A stretch of DNA of 64,000 nucleotides from an uncultured Bacteriovoracaceae bacterium (GCA_937923325.1 CAKZUQ010000011.1:46219-110218), one strand, 5' to 3'; numbered from the stretch's first letter, positions 18,770 to 29,258 are shown. Numbers and translations: made by a program. Notes: generated by a model from the letters alone, not told the origin.

Positions 18770-19278
18770 AAAAGTTCCTTAAATAAATCAGATCGATGAA
18801 AATCAGGAACATCCTCTAAGTTAGGATTTAAAGCAAAATAGTACCTTTCATTGTCATCACCAAGACAAATAAATAAATTTCCAATTAAATTACCTGAGCC
18901 TGGAATATCTCGCTTAGATATTTTCATGTTACAAGTCCAAAGATTTAGCTCAATCGAGTTTTCAAGACTTAAATTAAGTGTATTTGGAAAACTAAACTCC
19001 TCTCTAGGCTTACTGATAAGGTAACTAAATGGCTGATTTAAAGGAGACGACTGGACCTCAAGGTACTTTGTATCACTAAAGCTTAAAAAAGCTTCACAAA
19101 CATCAAAGTTCCAAAGACCAATATTATCTTTATAGTTTTGAGTAAAAGAGTCTTTAGTATTCGGGTAGTAGCCTTCTACTCTAAAATTAATGACAATATC
19201 CTCATTACTCTCAAAGATAGACGCAAAGCATTTAAAATCATTTATTTCATTAGAGGCATGGCCTGTTAGTTTATGCAT
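18766..19278 (-). CDS. DOMON/CBM9-like domain protein of unknown function
   Basis: 170 residues, no signal peptide. The pattern GLWNFDVCEAFLS (about 53-65), YLEVQSSPLNQPFSYLIS (about 73-90), GNLFICLGDD and YYFALNPNLEDVPDFH near the C-terminus resembles the DOMON-like type 9 carbohydrate-binding fold (sugar or haem ligand). The absence of an export signal makes a cytoplasmic role likely. First gene of the seven-gene minus-strand operon; AAGGA precedes the ATG by 4 bases. The family call is by eye and should be tested by profile search. Confidence 0.65.
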   Translation of the reverse strand: MHKLTGHASNEINDFKCFASIFESNEDIVINFRVEGYYPNTKDSFTQNYKDNIGLWNFDVCEAFLSFSDTKYLEVQSSPLNQPFSYLISKPREEFSFPNTLNLSLENSIELNLWTCNMKISKRDIPGSGNLIGNLFICLGDDNERYYFALNPNLEDVPDFHRSDLFKELL

Positions 19279-19340
19279 AAGTCCTTATAATTAAATAATA
19301 GTTTAATGACAATCAACTCTATAAATAATAAAAGAATAAA

Positions 19341-20441
19341 ATGCAAAAGTTCTTTATTTCATGTCCACTAGGTTTAGAGAGTCACACAGAAAGTGAGATT
19401 AAAGCAAAGTGGGACAAATACCTTAACGCAAAGCTCCCTAATTTAACTAAAGTTAATGGAGGTATTGAACTAGAGACAAATCTTGGGGATGGCTTAGCAC
19501 TAAATCATATTTTAAGATCTCCTAACAGAGTTCTTTTAAGGCTTAAAGAGCAAAAATGTAGAGACCTTCCAAAACTTTTTAAGATTTTATCAAAGATAGA
19601 ATGGAAGCAATATCTTAAAAAGGAAGAGGTCAAGTTTAATATTAGTTGTTCTCAATCCAGACTAATACATACAAAAAGGATTGAAGATACTTCTAAAGAA
19701 GCTATAAAAAAGTATTTCAATGCTAATAAAATCAAAGCAAGGGTCTTAGATGAATACAAATACTCTGATGCTGCTAATATATTTCTAAGAATTGATAATG
19801 ATGACTTAACAGTTAGTATAGATACAAGCGGAGATCTACTCTACAAAAGAGACAATATCGATTACAAAGGTAAAGCACCATTAAGAAATAACCTAGCATA
19901 TATAATCTATAGCTTTTTTATATCAAATATAAATGAAGATCTATCTGAGTACACTTTAATCGATCCAATGTGTGGAAGTGGAACATTTTTACATGAAGCT
20001 AAACATAAAGACATGCTTGTTAATAGAGACTTTGCTTACGAAGTTTTTCATCCAAAGATAAAACTAGAGCAAATCGATTCACAAACAAATAATAAATTTA
20101 TTGGATTTGATATAGATACCGAAAACATAAAAAGAATAACTGAAGACTTCACACTAATAAATGAAGACTTATTTAAAAATTCACAAAATTTAATTAACGA
20201 TAAGAATATTTGTATTGTGAATCCACCATATGGAAAAAAAATTAAAATCAAAAATATAAAAACCAATAAAGAGAGATCTGATTATTTTCAAAAAATTATT
20301 AATAGATGTTTTGAAAAATTTAACTCAGACTATCTGGGAATAATAATCCCTGACGATATCAAACTAAAAACCAAACATATGAAATCATTAAAAGTATTCA
20401 ATAATGGCATATGGGTAAACTTCAATATTTATAAAGCCTAA
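19341..20441 (+). CDS. THUMP-domain RNA N2-guanine methyltransferase (RlmL-type)
   Basis: Probable rRNA guanine-N2 methyltransferase. N-terminal ferredoxin-like/THUMP region (about 1-155) begins [17 protein letters not shown]. The Rossmann methyltransferase domain has [13 protein letters not shown] (about 208-220) as SAM site and VNPPYGKKI (about 293-301) as catalytic NPPY motif. 366 residues corresponds to the RlmL half of E. coli RlmKL; the RlmK half is missing, as in most bacteria outside gammaproteobacteria. Start is 62 bases from the divergent mevalonate operon. It ends in a 4-base convergent overlap with the PTS gene. Confidence 0.85.
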   Translation: MQKFFISCPLGLESHTESEIKAKWDKYLNAKLPNLTKVNGGIELETNLGDGLALNHILRSPNRVLLRLKEQKCRDLPKLFKILSKIEWKQYLKKEEVKFNISCSQSRLIHTKRIEDTSKEAIKKYFNANKIKARVLDEYKYSDAANIFLRIDNDDLTVSIDTSGDLLYKRDNIDYKGKAPLRNNLAYIIYSFFISNINEDLSEYTLIDPMCGSGTFLHEAKHKDMLVNRDFAYEVFHPKIKLEQIDSQTNNKFIGFDIDTENIKRITEDFTLINEDLFKNSQNLINDKNICIVNPPYGKKIKIKNIKTNKERSDYFQKIINRCFEKFNSDYLGIIIPDDIKLKTKHMKSLKVFNNGIWVNFNIYKA

Positions 20442-22126
20442 TCTCTTTTTAACATTACATGATATATTTTTGAATTAAGTTTAACGACAATAAAGCCTAA
20501 TCTATCTAGATCAGTCAAAGTGTTAGCAGTGGGTAGTTCATTATTTATTTCGATTCGAAACCTAGTCTCTCCTGGAAAATAAGAACTTTTAATATTATTC
20601 TCTCCTCCAAAATAATCCAATATATCTTTAGGTAATTTAGAATGACTTAACACAATTTCAGTTTCTGCTTTCAAACTTGATTCATTTACATTCATAAATA
20701 GTTGCATACTCGTTTTTAAATTTTCAGATTTTGTACCAAAGATAGCCTGAACACCCTTGCCAATAACTAAAACCCCAACAGCACCTAGTTCTTTAAGTTT
20801 AGCTTTATCTAAAAGATTAGGATCAGCTACATCTATTCTTAACCTAGTAATACAAGCATCTAAGTTTACAATATTATCCTTACCACCAAATGCAAGAATA
20901 AGCTGCCTGACAAAATCATCAGAATCTTCTGCGGTATTTTGAACCATACTCTCTTGGTCTTCTCGTCCAGGTGTTTGTAGTTTAAATTTTCTTATCAGAG
21001 TTTTGAATACAAAATAATACAATAAGCCCCATAAAGGACCAATCAATAGTAAAAGGTAAGCATTAGAAGATTGTGGGAAAAGGACAACATAATCAATTAA
21101 ACCGTGAGAAAATGTAGCACCGTGCTTAATTTCCAAAAGAATACATACAGCAAATGCTAATCCTGCAAATAAAGCGTGTGTAATATAAAGAATAGGAGCA
21201 ACGAATAAAAAAGCAAATTCAATTGGCTCAGTAATACCTGTAAGAAATGAAGTCAAAGCTGCAGATATCATTATTCCACCGGTTAGCTTTTTATTTTCGG
21301 GTTTTGCTGTATGCCACATAGCAATTGCGGCTGCTGGAAGTCCCCACATTTTGAATAAATAGCCACCGGCCATATTACCGGCGCTAGGATCTCCCTGTAA
21401 ATAACGAGCAATCTCTCCAGTAATTTCCTTTCCAGTAGAGGGATCAATATAAGAACCAATTTCAAAGAAAAAGGGAACGTTCCAGATATGATGTAAACCA
21501 AAAGGTATTAAGGCCCTTTCCACAACTCCATAACTAGTGAATGAAATAAGTGGATTTTCGTTAGAAGCCCAGTTAGACATACTCTTTATTATTTCACCTA
21601 TAGGTGGCCAAATGAAACTTAATAAAACACCAGAAAATATGGCAACAAGAGCAGTGGCAATTGGAACAAACCTTTTTCCAGCAAAAAAGCCAAGATATGC
21701 TGGTAGGGAAATTCTATAATACTTATTAAAGATTAAACTAGATATTATACCAACCCATATACCACCAAAAACACCTGTTTTTATCGTGTCGACACCCATA
21801 ACATTTACGGTTGGCATCCCCATTGCTTTAGAACAAACACCCATAGTTCCTAATAGAACAAAATAACCAACTGTAGCTGCAAGGGCACTAACTCCGTCAT
21901 TTTTAGTGAGTCCTAAAGCGACCCCAATTGCAAAAATTAATGGTAAAACGCCAAAAATTGCCCCTCCAGCAGTTTCCATTAGCTGGGATATAAAGAGTGG
22001 TGTAAAAGAGAATTTTGCAGCACCAATACCTAGCAATATTCCAGCGACAGGTAAAACAGAAACTGGAAGCATAAGTGACTTCCCTATTTTTTGAAAAAAT
22101 GAAAAAGATTTTTTTAAAATAAACAT
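20438..22126 (-). CDS. PTS sugar transporter EIICB (glucose/N-acetylglucosamine family) with extra EIIB-like tail
   Basis: Membrane channel and phosphorylating subunit of a glucose/GlcNAc-type PTS. The EIIC domain (about 1-385) has the family motifs [10 protein letters not shown] and [10 protein letters not shown] with about 8-10 membrane segments. The EIIB domain (about 405-480) carries the phospho-accepting Cys (C425) in [11 protein letters not shown] third segment (about 497-562) repeats the EIIB pattern ([20 protein letters not shown]) but has no Cys. Start chosen at 22126 because AAGGA (22131-22135) precedes it and the longer frame to 22168 runs into the upstream gene. Glucose versus GlcNAc cannot be decided. 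562 residues. Confidence 0.93.
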   Translation of the reverse strand: MFILKKSFSFFQKIGKSLMLPVSVLPVAGILLGIGAAKFSFTPLFISQLMETAGGAIFGVLPLIFAIGVALGLTKNDGVSALAATVGYFVLLGTMGVCSKAMGMPTVNVMGVDTIKTGVFGGIWVGIISSLIFNKYYRISLPAYLGFFAGKRFVPIATALVAIFSGVLLSFIWPPIGEIIKSMSNWASNENPLISFTSYGVVERALIPFGLHHIWNVPFFFEIGSYIDPSTGKEITGEIARYLQGDPSAGNMAGGYLFKMWGLPAAAIAMWHTAKPENKKLTGGIMISAALTSFLTGITEPIEFAFLFVAPILYITHALFAGLAFAVCILLEIKHGATFSHGLIDYVVLFPQSSNAYLLLLIGPLWGLLYYFVFKTLIRKFKLQTPGREDQESMVQNTAEDSDDFVRQLILAFGGKDNIVNLDACITRLRIDVADPNLLDKAKLKELGAVGVLVIGKGVQAIFGTKSENLKTSMQLFMNVNESSLKAETEIVLSHSKLPKDILDYFGGENNIKSSYFPGETRFRIEINNELPTANTLTDLDRLGFIVVKLNSKIYHVMLKRD

Positions 22127-22139
22127 ATTATCCTTAATA

Positions 22140-24659
22140 TTACAGCGAAGGCCATTCACGGTTAACAATTTCTCTTACTTCTCTAGCATTTGAAGCATCT
22201 AAAAATTTATCTTTTAATAGTTCACATCTAGATTTTTCTACTTTTCTAACGATAGATTTAACGATTGGTATGCTAGGAATACTAACGCTCAACTCTTCAA
22301 CACCTAATCCAATAAGAACTGGTATTGCTTTTGAGTCACTTGCAATACCACCGCAGACACCAACCCACTTACCATATTTTTTTGCAGCAGAACACGTTAC
22401 TTCAATGAGTTTAAGAACAGCGGGATGTAACCCATCAACTTGACCTGCAAGTTCACTGTGACCTCTATCAGTGGCCAAAGTGTATTGAGTAAGATCATTT
22501 GTACCGACAGAGAAAAAATCAACGTGAGGAGCAAATGTACTGGCCATAAGTGCAGCACTAGGAACTTCAATCATTATACCCACGTGAGGCTTTGGGGCAT
22601 TCAATTTTATTCTCTCTTCTTCTAAAATACTTTTTGCTTTTAAAAGCTCACTGAGATGACCTATCATAGGAAACATTATATTTATTGGAGATTTAGATTT
22701 AACCCTCAATACTGCTCTAAGTTGCTCTCTAAATATACCTTCATTTCTTAAACAAAATCTAATCCCTCTAATTCCCAAAAAAGGGTTTTCTTCTTCTTTA
22801 ATAGGAAGATATGCAAGTTGCTTATCACCTCCAATATCAAGAGTTCTAAGAACGAGCTCATTTTCACATAAGTTATCCACTATTCCTTGATATATCTTTA
22901 ACTGCTCATCCTCACTCGGTGCTTCCTTTCGCTCTAAAAATAAAAACTCTGTCCTTAAAAGTCCAACACCTTCACCACCTATTTCAGTAGTTTTCTTAGA
23001 GTCATTTAAGCCACTAATATTAGAAACAACTTTAATTCGATGCTGATCTTTTGTAAAAGTTGTCTCCATAGAAGACTCCAAAGCTTCTTTAAGCTTAGCT
23101 TCAAACTTAGCCTGCATTTTTTTTGCAATAACAATCTTCTCTTCACTAGGGGCAGATATCAAAGAACCATCTTCTGCATCTAAGATAACCTGTGTTCCAT
23201 TTGGAATCTGCAAAGCTACATCACTAATACCAGCAATTGCAGGTATCCCCATAGATCTTGCTAAGATTGCAACATGTGAAGTTGAACCTCCACAAACAGT
23301 AGCAAATCCAACAACCTTACTCTGATCAAACTGTAGGATATCCGAAGGAGTAAGGTCATAGGCTAAAATAATTGTATTTTCTTGTAAAGTTGGCTTTTCA
23401 CTAGTCTTACCACTAAGAAGTAAAAGAACCCTTCGTCCAACATCTCTAATATCATTTGCCCTAGCTGCAATTAACTCATTATTTAAGGCCTCTAGCTTTT
23501 TTGCTTTCTGATCAATAATACTACTCCAGACGAACTCTGCGGTCTTCCAACTATTTATACCAACAAAGCACTCCTCAAGAATTTCAGAATCTTCTAGGAT
23601 TTCTTTGTGTGCGTTAAATATAGCTGACTTGGAAGTGTCACCATCAGATGAAAGATCAAATTCAATTTTTTGTAAATCGTCCTTTGCTCGATCTAAAGCT
23701 TCTAGCAGTCGTTTTTTTTCTAATACCTTGTCTTTAGAGTCTTCATCAAAAGAGATACTTTCTTTTGATAAAATAGAAACTGTACCAATAGATATACCAC
23801 TAGAAGCACTGACTCCATAAAAAGCTCCATCTTTATCTTTTCTTACAGGATTTTTCGAATTCGAAACACTATGACTTTCAACTGATTGAGTTTCACGCTC
23901 TTCAATTGTGATTTGGTCTAATAAGTCTTTAATATTAGCTAGAATTACTTCAGAAGTACTACCCGTTCGTATTTGAATAATGTCACCATTTTGAATATTT
24001 AAACCTAAAATATCAACGATACTAGAAGCGAGAGCTTGCTCAGACCCTTTGATAAAGTGAACAACTGAACCTGACTCTTTTACAAGTTTAGCTATTCGGG
24101 CTGCGGGTCGAGCATGCATACCAACTGGTAAATCAACGGTATACTGAATAGAGTCAAAATTATCCAAATCTGAATCATCAGAATTTTCAGTAAAGGAGTC
24201 AAGGATTGCAACAGCTCCAACTAAGGAAGATTCATCAATGACAGAAACCTTATCTTTGAGTGTTAATCTAATATCTGCAACATCAGACATAACTATTGTC
24301 ATTGTCGTTAAGTCTAAGCCTTTCATAGCGATAAAGTCTAAATCAAAATCTATCAAAGGCTCGCCAACAGATACTTTTTGTCCAATTTTGACAACAGGAG
24401 CGAATCCATCTCCCTTAAGCTTCACAGTGTTTATACCTACATGCATTAATACTTGTAGCTTATTTGCTGTCTCTATAGTAATAGCATGTCCCGAATCGTG
24501 AATATGCTTAACTTCACCATCACAAGGAGCTCTTAAAATATTAGTAATTGGGTTTATAGCAAAACCATCTCCGAGTAATTTTTGAGAAAAAGCTGGATCT
24601 CCAACTTCTTCGATTGGAATAACTAGTCCCTGCAAAGGAGAGAATAATTCTATTTTCAT
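22140..24659 (-). CDS. PTS multiphosphoryl transfer protein EIIA-HPr-EI
   Basis: Fusion of every soluble PTS step in one 839-residue cytoplasmic protein. Domain order: EIIA-Glc (1 to about 150; phospho-His H73 in LMHVGI, partner H58), HPr (about 170-250; H182 in GMHARPA), EI (about 278-839; H462 in [18 protein letters not shown]-site RTEFLFLER and GGDK motifs). Phosphate passes PEP to EI to HPr to EIIA to the EIIB of the next gene 13 bases downstream. The same architecture (NagF) serves GlcNAc uptake in pseudomonads, which favours GlcNAc here, but glucose is equally compatible with the motifs. Confidence 0.96.
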   Translation of the reverse strand: MKIELFSPLQGLVIPIEEVGDPAFSQKLLGDGFAINPITNILRAPCDGEVKHIHDSGHAITIETANKLQVLMHVGINTVKLKGDGFAPVVKIGQKVSVGEPLIDFDLDFIAMKGLDLTTMTIVMSDVADIRLTLKDKVSVIDESSLVGAVAILDSFTENSDDSDLDNFDSIQYTVDLPVGMHARPAARIAKLVKESGSVVHFIKGSEQALASSIVDILGLNIQNGDIIQIRTGSTSEVILANIKDLLDQITIEERETQSVESHSVSNSKNPVRKDKDGAFYGVSASSGISIGTVSILSKESISFDEDSKDKVLEKKRLLEALDRAKDDLQKIEFDLSSDGDTSKSAIFNAHKEILEDSEILEECFVGINSWKTAEFVWSSIIDQKAKKLEALNNELIAARANDIRDVGRRVLLLLSGKTSEKPTLQENTIILAYDLTPSDILQFDQSKVVGFATVCGGSTSHVAILARSMGIPAIAGISDVALQIPNGTQVILDAEDGSLISAPSEEKIVIAKKMQAKFEAKLKEALESSMETTFTKDQHRIKVVSNISGLNDSKKTTEIGGEGVGLLRTEFLFLERKEAPSEDEQLKIYQGIVDNLCENELVLRTLDIGGDKQLAYLPIKEEENPFLGIRGIRFCLRNEGIFREQLRAVLRVKSKSPINIMFPMIGHLSELLKAKSILEEERIKLNAPKPHVGIMIEVPSAALMASTFAPHVDFFSVGTNDLTQYTLATDRGHSELAGQVDGLHPAVLKLIEVTCSAAKKYGKWVGVCGGIASDSKAIPVLIGLGVEELSVSIPSIPIVKSIVRKVEKSRCELLKDKFLDASNAREVREIVNREWPSL

Positions 24660-24674
24660 TAAAACCTCAATATA

Positions 24675-24702
24675 ATTGTTGTTTCTAATTGATTATTGTC
24701 AA
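24675..24702 (-). promoter_or_regulatory. Candidate sigma-70 promoter of the PTS operon
   Basis: Reading the minus strand: consensus -35 TTGACA (complement of 24697-24702), 16-base spacer, -10 AACAAT (24675-24680). The dyad listed separately overlaps the -35. Confidence 0.45.
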
Positions 24703-24705
24703 TTA
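24686..24705. promoter_or_regulatory. Candidate operator dyad between PTS operon and glucoamylase gene
   Basis: Perfect inverted repeat TAATTGA-N6-TCAATTA covering the PTS -35 element. Its position would let a bound repressor block the PTS promoter and possibly the divergent glucoamylase gene. No repressor gene lies nearby. Confidence 0.4.
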
Positions 24706-24771
24706 ATATACAAATTGTTACAGAAGTTAACATATAAATAAGAAATACCATAATAAACTTAGGAGATCTTT

Positions 24772-26112
24772 ATGAAATTTATAACGTTTTTTTTCATATT
24801 ATTAATAAACTCTGTACACGCAAATGTTTCACAAGAATGGATAAATAAACAGTATAATTTTAGTTTAAAGAAAATTTTTCATCATATAAGTAGAGCTGAT
24901 ACTCCTAAAGGTTTCATTGTTGCTGCTCCAAGTAAAAGCAGTCCTGACTACTATTACCACTGGGTGAGAGACGCAGCTCTTGTAATGAATGCTCTTCAGG
25001 AATCTCTTCCATTAGAAAAGTTTAAACCTATAGCCAAAGACTATATAAATCTAGTTAAGCATCACCAAAACATATCGAAACTTTCAGGCCAAGGAGAGCC
25101 TAAATTTAATCCAGATGGGACTAGCTATACCTTACCTTGGGGAAGACCTCAAAATGATGGGCCAGCTTTACGAGTACTCACCTTAGGCAGATATGCCTTA
25201 CAACTTATTAAGGATGGGCAAACAGAATATGTAAAAAGCCATCTTTACAACCCTATACTTCCTGCAAGGTCAGTATTAAAAATTGATCTAGAATATACAT
25301 CACACCATTACAATGACGATGATTTCGATCTATGGGAAGAAATAAAGGGCAAGAATTTCTACTCTAAGATGGCCCAGAGAAAAGCATTATTAATGGGTGC
25401 AAAAATTGCAAAGAAGCTCGGTGACCATGGAGCTGCACAATGGTATTTTTCACAAGGTCAAAAGCTAGATCGTCAACTTAATAAGTTCTGGTCAAGAGAA
25501 CAAGACCATATTTTATCAACAATAGACAGAACCGGAGGTCTAACTAAAGCTTCAAGGCTTGATGCTTCAAGCTTTTTAGCTGTACTTCACAGTGGATCTT
25601 TCAAACTCAGCTATAACCATACTGATAATAGAGTTTTAAGAACTATCGATAAACTTGTCGCAAAATTTAAAGACATATACTCTATAAACCAAAGATTCTC
25701 TGGGGTTGCTATTGGTAGGTATCCTGAGGATCACTACTTTGGTGGGCATCCATGGTTTTTATTAACAGCAGGTCTAAGTGAGTTTTATTATGAGCTGGCA
25801 GTAGCAATAAAAGAATCTTCATCTTTTAAAATTACAAATATGAATCAAACATTTTTTAATAAAACGATAGGTCTTAACTTAAGTATTCAAAATATTACAA
25901 ATAAAACAATACTTCAGGAAATCATAAATCGTTTAATTAAAATGGGTGATAAAAATCTAAATAGGATAAGAATTCATTCAGGTGGAAAATTAAAACTAGA
26001 TGAGCAATTTGACAGAAATAATGGATTTATGACAGGTGCACCACACTTAACTTGGAGTTATGCTTCTTTTATAACAGCAATAAATGCCAGGTTCAAGGCG
26101 CAAAAGAAATAA
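24772..26112 (+). CDS. Exported glycoside hydrolase family 15 glucoamylase
   Basis: Exo-acting alpha-glucosidase releasing glucose from starch or glycogen ends. Signal peptide at residues 1-17 (INSVHA). GH15 (alpha/alpha)6 landmarks: YYYHWVRDAAL (about 60-70), LPWGRPQNDGPALR (about 121-134), DFDLWEEIKG with the catalytic acid E189, RYPEDHYFGGHPWFL (about 316-330) and the catalytic base E411 in LDEQFDR. 446 residues; no starch-binding domain. AGGAG precedes the ATG. Divergent from the PTS operon, so released sugar could feed that transporter if it is a glucose PTS. Confidence 0.92.
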   Translation: MKFITFFFILLINSVHANVSQEWINKQYNFSLKKIFHHISRADTPKGFIVAAPSKSSPDYYYHWVRDAALVMNALQESLPLEKFKPIAKDYINLVKHHQNISKLSGQGEPKFNPDGTSYTLPWGRPQNDGPALRVLTLGRYALQLIKDGQTEYVKSHLYNPILPARSVLKIDLEYTSHHYNDDDFDLWEEIKGKNFYSKMAQRKALLMGAKIAKKLGDHGAAQWYFSQGQKLDRQLNKFWSREQDHILSTIDRTGGLTKASRLDASSFLAVLHSGSFKLSYNHTDNRVLRTIDKLVAKFKDIYSINQRFSGVAIGRYPEDHYFGGHPWFLLTAGLSEFYYELAVAIKESSSFKITNMNQTFFNKTIGLNLSIQNITNKTILQEIINRLIKMGDKNLNRIRIHSGGKLKLDEQFDRNNGFMTGAPHLTWSYASFITAINARFKAQKK

Positions 26113-26135
26113 TCCTGAACCTTTATTAAGAAAGT

Positions 26136-28487
26136 TTATATACGATCTTCAAAGAACTGTATTCTCTGGTTGTGATCAAACATAGTACAAATTTTATCTT
26201 CGTATTTTTTTCCAAAAGAGTCATTGTATCTTAAATCATTTAACTCTTTTGGAAAAAGACTTCTAATATATGTTCCTCTGCAAAGAGACTTGATTTTTCT
26301 AAAAGTTCTTGAATTACTTTTAGACACTAAAGATGCAATACAAAGCCTTCCAAGAGTTTGTCTATCTTCATTCGACTTTTTCGACTTTAGCTTTTTAATT
26401 ATTCTATAAAGAGGCTTTTCAAACATACTTGAGAAGACTTCTATGTTCACTTTTGTTTTTGACATTGCCCATTCAGTATCAGCAGCAACGGCTGAACGAG
26501 TTAATGCATACCTTGAGAGTACATCTGCTTGATTATTTGTTTCATCATTCATTAAGAAAATTAATTCTTCGTTTGTAATATCACCTCTTTCAACAGCGAT
26601 ATCGACGTGAGTTTTTAATATACTATTAAAGGCATCCTGAACATACAGCTCTTCACGTCCTGGAGCAAATATAAGACTTAAACCTGATACTTTTTCTTCT
26701 GCGAGTCTATTGGCTTCACAATTAATTGAAGATCTAATAAAAGGATTATCTGAGCTTGAATTTGAATTATCGGGATTTGGTTGTTGAACAGTACATTCTA
26801 ACTGCGCTTCTTTTGCTAAGGCTTCACTATATGACCTATTCATTCTATTGATAAGTAAGATTAAATTTTTCTTATCACCAGTATAAGTTTCTAAATATTT
26901 TAGTAAGTCATTATTGTATTGGATAAGCTCAAGAAGAACTTTCCTAGGAGATGTACCAAAAGATAAGTCATCAAATTCTTTTAAAATTTCTTGAGAATTT
27001 ACTTTTGAAGACTTAGCAACTTCATTTGCCACAAACTCTTGAGCCTCAAGATTAAGTCTCTCCATTGTTTCTTCAAGTTCATCAACACTAAATTCTCGTT
27101 CTCCACCAAAGTTATTCTGAACATCAGCTAGGCAATTTAAATTTGAATCTCTTACAATAGTTCTTTGTGTACCTCTTGAATAAAGATAAACATATGGCCC
27201 ACAACTACGATCTAAAGCAAAGGAGTTTAAGTATGGAAGAGTTGAAAATGAAGATGTACTATTAGAAGAACCTCCATTGTTTGCTAAAATTCTAAAGTAT
27301 ATACTGTTAAATAACGATGCTAAAATATTTGTTCTTTGCTGAGCAGAAGTAGCAAAAGATAAATCTGTTCTGGCATCACTAAATATCGCACTTAAAGTAA
27401 TTTTTAACTTTGCAAAATTTGCTCTTAAATCTTCGGCTTCTGTCTTTGGAGAGGCTGCATTTAAGTTAATTGGAGGTGATGCAGCGAAAAGACTTGTAAT
27501 CCACTGATTTAAGACACGTAAAGTTTTATTTTTAAGCTTTAATCCCAAAAGTAATGTTTTACAGTTTTTACATCCTTTTTGAGTTCCGCTCTTTATAAAT
27601 GATATATTTTGCACAAGTGAGTTTGCATTTCTTGCAGAGCAATATGTTCTGGCCATTCCAAGATATGAGCAACCTATTGAGTCCATAAAATCCGCATCTC
27701 TAAGTTTGATAAGCTTGTGATTAGATTTAATTGTTCTTATTAAGTCAGATACCGAGCTAACAAAATTAGATCCTAAAGAAATGGCAGTGCCTGCGAAATC
27801 ATTCATAAAAGTAGAGGCAAGACCCGTAACAAGGCTTAAAGCATTTGTTTTTAAATATTGGTTGTTATTTATACAATGTGATGATGAGCTTAACTGGCCT
27901 AAGACTGACGATAAGTTACTTTGAATTGCAATTAATTTGTTCTTTCTATCTTCAACCCTCTTATCAGACTTTGAAAACCCATAGGATAATTGAAGATCAA
28001 TTATGTCGATTCTCAAATCTGAGATTCTATTTGTATAAGTAATTGCAGTAGAGTCAGAAGATAAAAAATTCGCCAAAGCATTTTGAATATCAGAATTGCT
28101 AGGTAATGTAGATACACCGTTTACCACAGGAGAATTATTTCTTACATAACGATCAATAAAACTAGCTTGATAGCTTGCAAACTCTTGCTCAAATAAATCC
28201 AAGCTAATTTCGGCTTCTCCGAGTTCGGTGTTATCAGTCTTTAATGAATCTAGATTAGTTAAGCTTTGAATTAGCCTACTAGTACCGCTTGCTACAGATG
28301 CACAGTTTTCATCAACTTGAAGTCTTTCAACAATAGATCTAAGTGCTTGAGTATGGTTTATTGATACTCTTGTAAAGTCTCCTTGGTTTGGACAAAAAGT
28401 CTGCCTAAGATCAGAGGATGGATCATATTGCGATTGCGCAAAAACGAAGCCACTCACAAGTAGAATATTTAAGATAATTTTAATCAT
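26136..28487 (-). CDS. Exported protein of unknown function, 783 residues
   Basis: No family recognised. Signal peptide at residues 1-18 (MIKIILN to GFVFAQ). Mostly helical, Ser/Asn/Leu-rich, with several Cys including CKNCK (about 310) and scattered single Cys, so disulfides in the periplasm are possible. No catalytic motif seen. Two starts are possible: GTG at 28502 or ATG at 28487. I prefer the ATG because it places a standard signal peptide at the very N-terminus; neither has a visible SD. It is a single gene, convergent with the glucoamylase gene and bordering the largest gene-poor gap of the window. Confidence 0.7.
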   Translation of the reverse strand: MIKIILNILLVSGFVFAQSQYDPSSDLRQTFCPNQGDFTRVSINHTQALRSIVERLQVDENCASVASGTSRLIQSLTNLDSLKTDNTELGEAEISLDLFEQEFASYQASFIDRYVRNNSPVVNGVSTLPSNSDIQNALANFLSSDSTAITYTNRISDLRIDIIDLQLSYGFSKSDKRVEDRKNKLIAIQSNLSSVLGQLSSSSHCINNNQYLKTNALSLVTGLASTFMNDFAGTAISLGSNFVSSVSDLIRTIKSNHKLIKLRDADFMDSIGCSYLGMARTYCSARNANSLVQNISFIKSGTQKGCKNCKTLLLGLKLKNKTLRVLNQWITSLFAASPPINLNAASPKTEAEDLRANFAKLKITLSAIFSDARTDLSFATSAQQRTNILASLFNSIYFRILANNGGSSNSTSSFSTLPYLNSFALDRSCGPYVYLYSRGTQRTIVRDSNLNCLADVQNNFGGEREFSVDELEETMERLNLEAQEFVANEVAKSSKVNSQEILKEFDDLSFGTSPRKVLLELIQYNNDLLKYLETYTGDKKNLILLINRMNRSYSEALAKEAQLECTVQQPNPDNSNSSSDNPFIRSSINCEANRLAEEKVSGLSLIFAPGREELYVQDAFNSILKTHVDIAVERGDITNEELIFLMNDETNNQADVLSRYALTRSAVAADTEWAMSKTKVNIEVFSSMFEKPLYRIIKKLKSKKSNEDRQTLGRLCIASLVSKSNSRTFRKIKSLCRGTYIRSLFPKELNDLRYNDSFGKKYEDKICTMFDHNQRIQFFEDRI

Positions 28488-28896
28488 AGAATCAGATAAC
28501 ACGGCAAATCATTACATGGTATAGTTAATGAAAAAATTATAGATAGAAACAAGAATAAAAGGCGAACCTCAAAAAATAAGTCTTAAGGATGATCATAGAA
28601 AGTAGTTGAATTTACATAATTTTCAGATCTCAAATCTCATAAAAATCAAAATGTGAACTGAAGTCAATAAAACCACTAATCTTTGGACTAGGATATCTCA
28701 AACAACAATAACCAAAAATAACACATCTACGAGTATAAGTTTGCTAACTTAGAGAAGCTGTAGCTCAACTTCTGATCCATTAAAAGTACTTACTTTCAAA
28801 ACTTATTTAAATCTACTGACTGACAGCTTTCTAAAGCTATTTAATTAAATTTTGATACATCCATAACCATCTCTAGATAAATAGTATTTTTATAAA

Positions 28897-29058
28897 TTAG
28901 TATTCTTTCAAAGATGGCCTATCTATAGAATCCATAGAATCCATAGAATCCATAGAATTTGAATGGATCAATTTAGTATTTTGAAAGATCTCTTGCCAAC
29001 TAAATTTTATTTTGACTAAATATTGATCAATTTCTGAGAGTTTTTTTGAATTATAGAC
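28897..29058 (-). pseudogene. Possible C-terminal gene remnant containing in-frame Met-Asp-Ser repeats
   Basis: Minus-strand frame open for 53 codons before TAA, with protein-like composition (SEIDQYLVKIKFSWQEIF, then three MDS units, then IDRPSLKEY) but no ATG/GTG/TTG before residue 29 or so and dense stops immediately upstream in all frames. It may be the 3' end of a decayed gene, or chance. Family unknown. Confidence 0.3.
28925..28958. repeat. 9-base tandem repeat, 3.8 copies
   Basis: Unit ATAGAATCC repeated almost four times without mismatch. On the minus strand it reads ATG-GAT-TCT (Met-Asp-Ser) in the open stretch described above. A unit that is a multiple of three could expand without breaking a frame. 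Too short and unspaced for CRISPR. Confidence 0.9.
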
Positions 29059-29074
29059 TTAAAAAGAAGTCTAT
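29053..29074. repeat. Hairpin at the edge of the open minus-strand stretch
   Basis: Inverted repeat ATAGACTT / AAGTCTAT with a 6-base loop. On the + strand it is followed only by TT, so it is a poor terminator. It spans the upstream limit of the 28897-29058 open stretch. Confidence 0.6.
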
Positions 29075-29166
29075 TTCACTTAAAAAGCCTTAAATATTCA
29101 TTACACTCTCATTACACCAATGTATTTACTCAATTTTTTATCAATCTTTTGTGATTAATACCAGGC

Positions 29167-29193
29167 TAAAGTGTAAAAGCTTTAAACACTTTA
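29167..29193. promoter_or_regulatory. Dyad upstream of the lipoprotein promoter
   Basis: Perfect inverted repeat TAAAGTGT-N11-ACACTTTA, centred about 105 bases before the predicted start site of the sigma-54-like promoter at 29259. That distance fits an enhancer-binding protein site, but no T tract or other function can be assigned. Confidence 0.4.
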
Positions 29194-29258
29194 ATCTCAA
29201 TGTATAGTAACTAATCACTTAAATAGATCTAACTAGCTGTAATTTCAACTATAACTAA

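Noticed and set aside
28925..28958. Tandem repeat considered as a CRISPR array
   Set aside because: The unit is 9 bases with no spacers and there are no cas genes.
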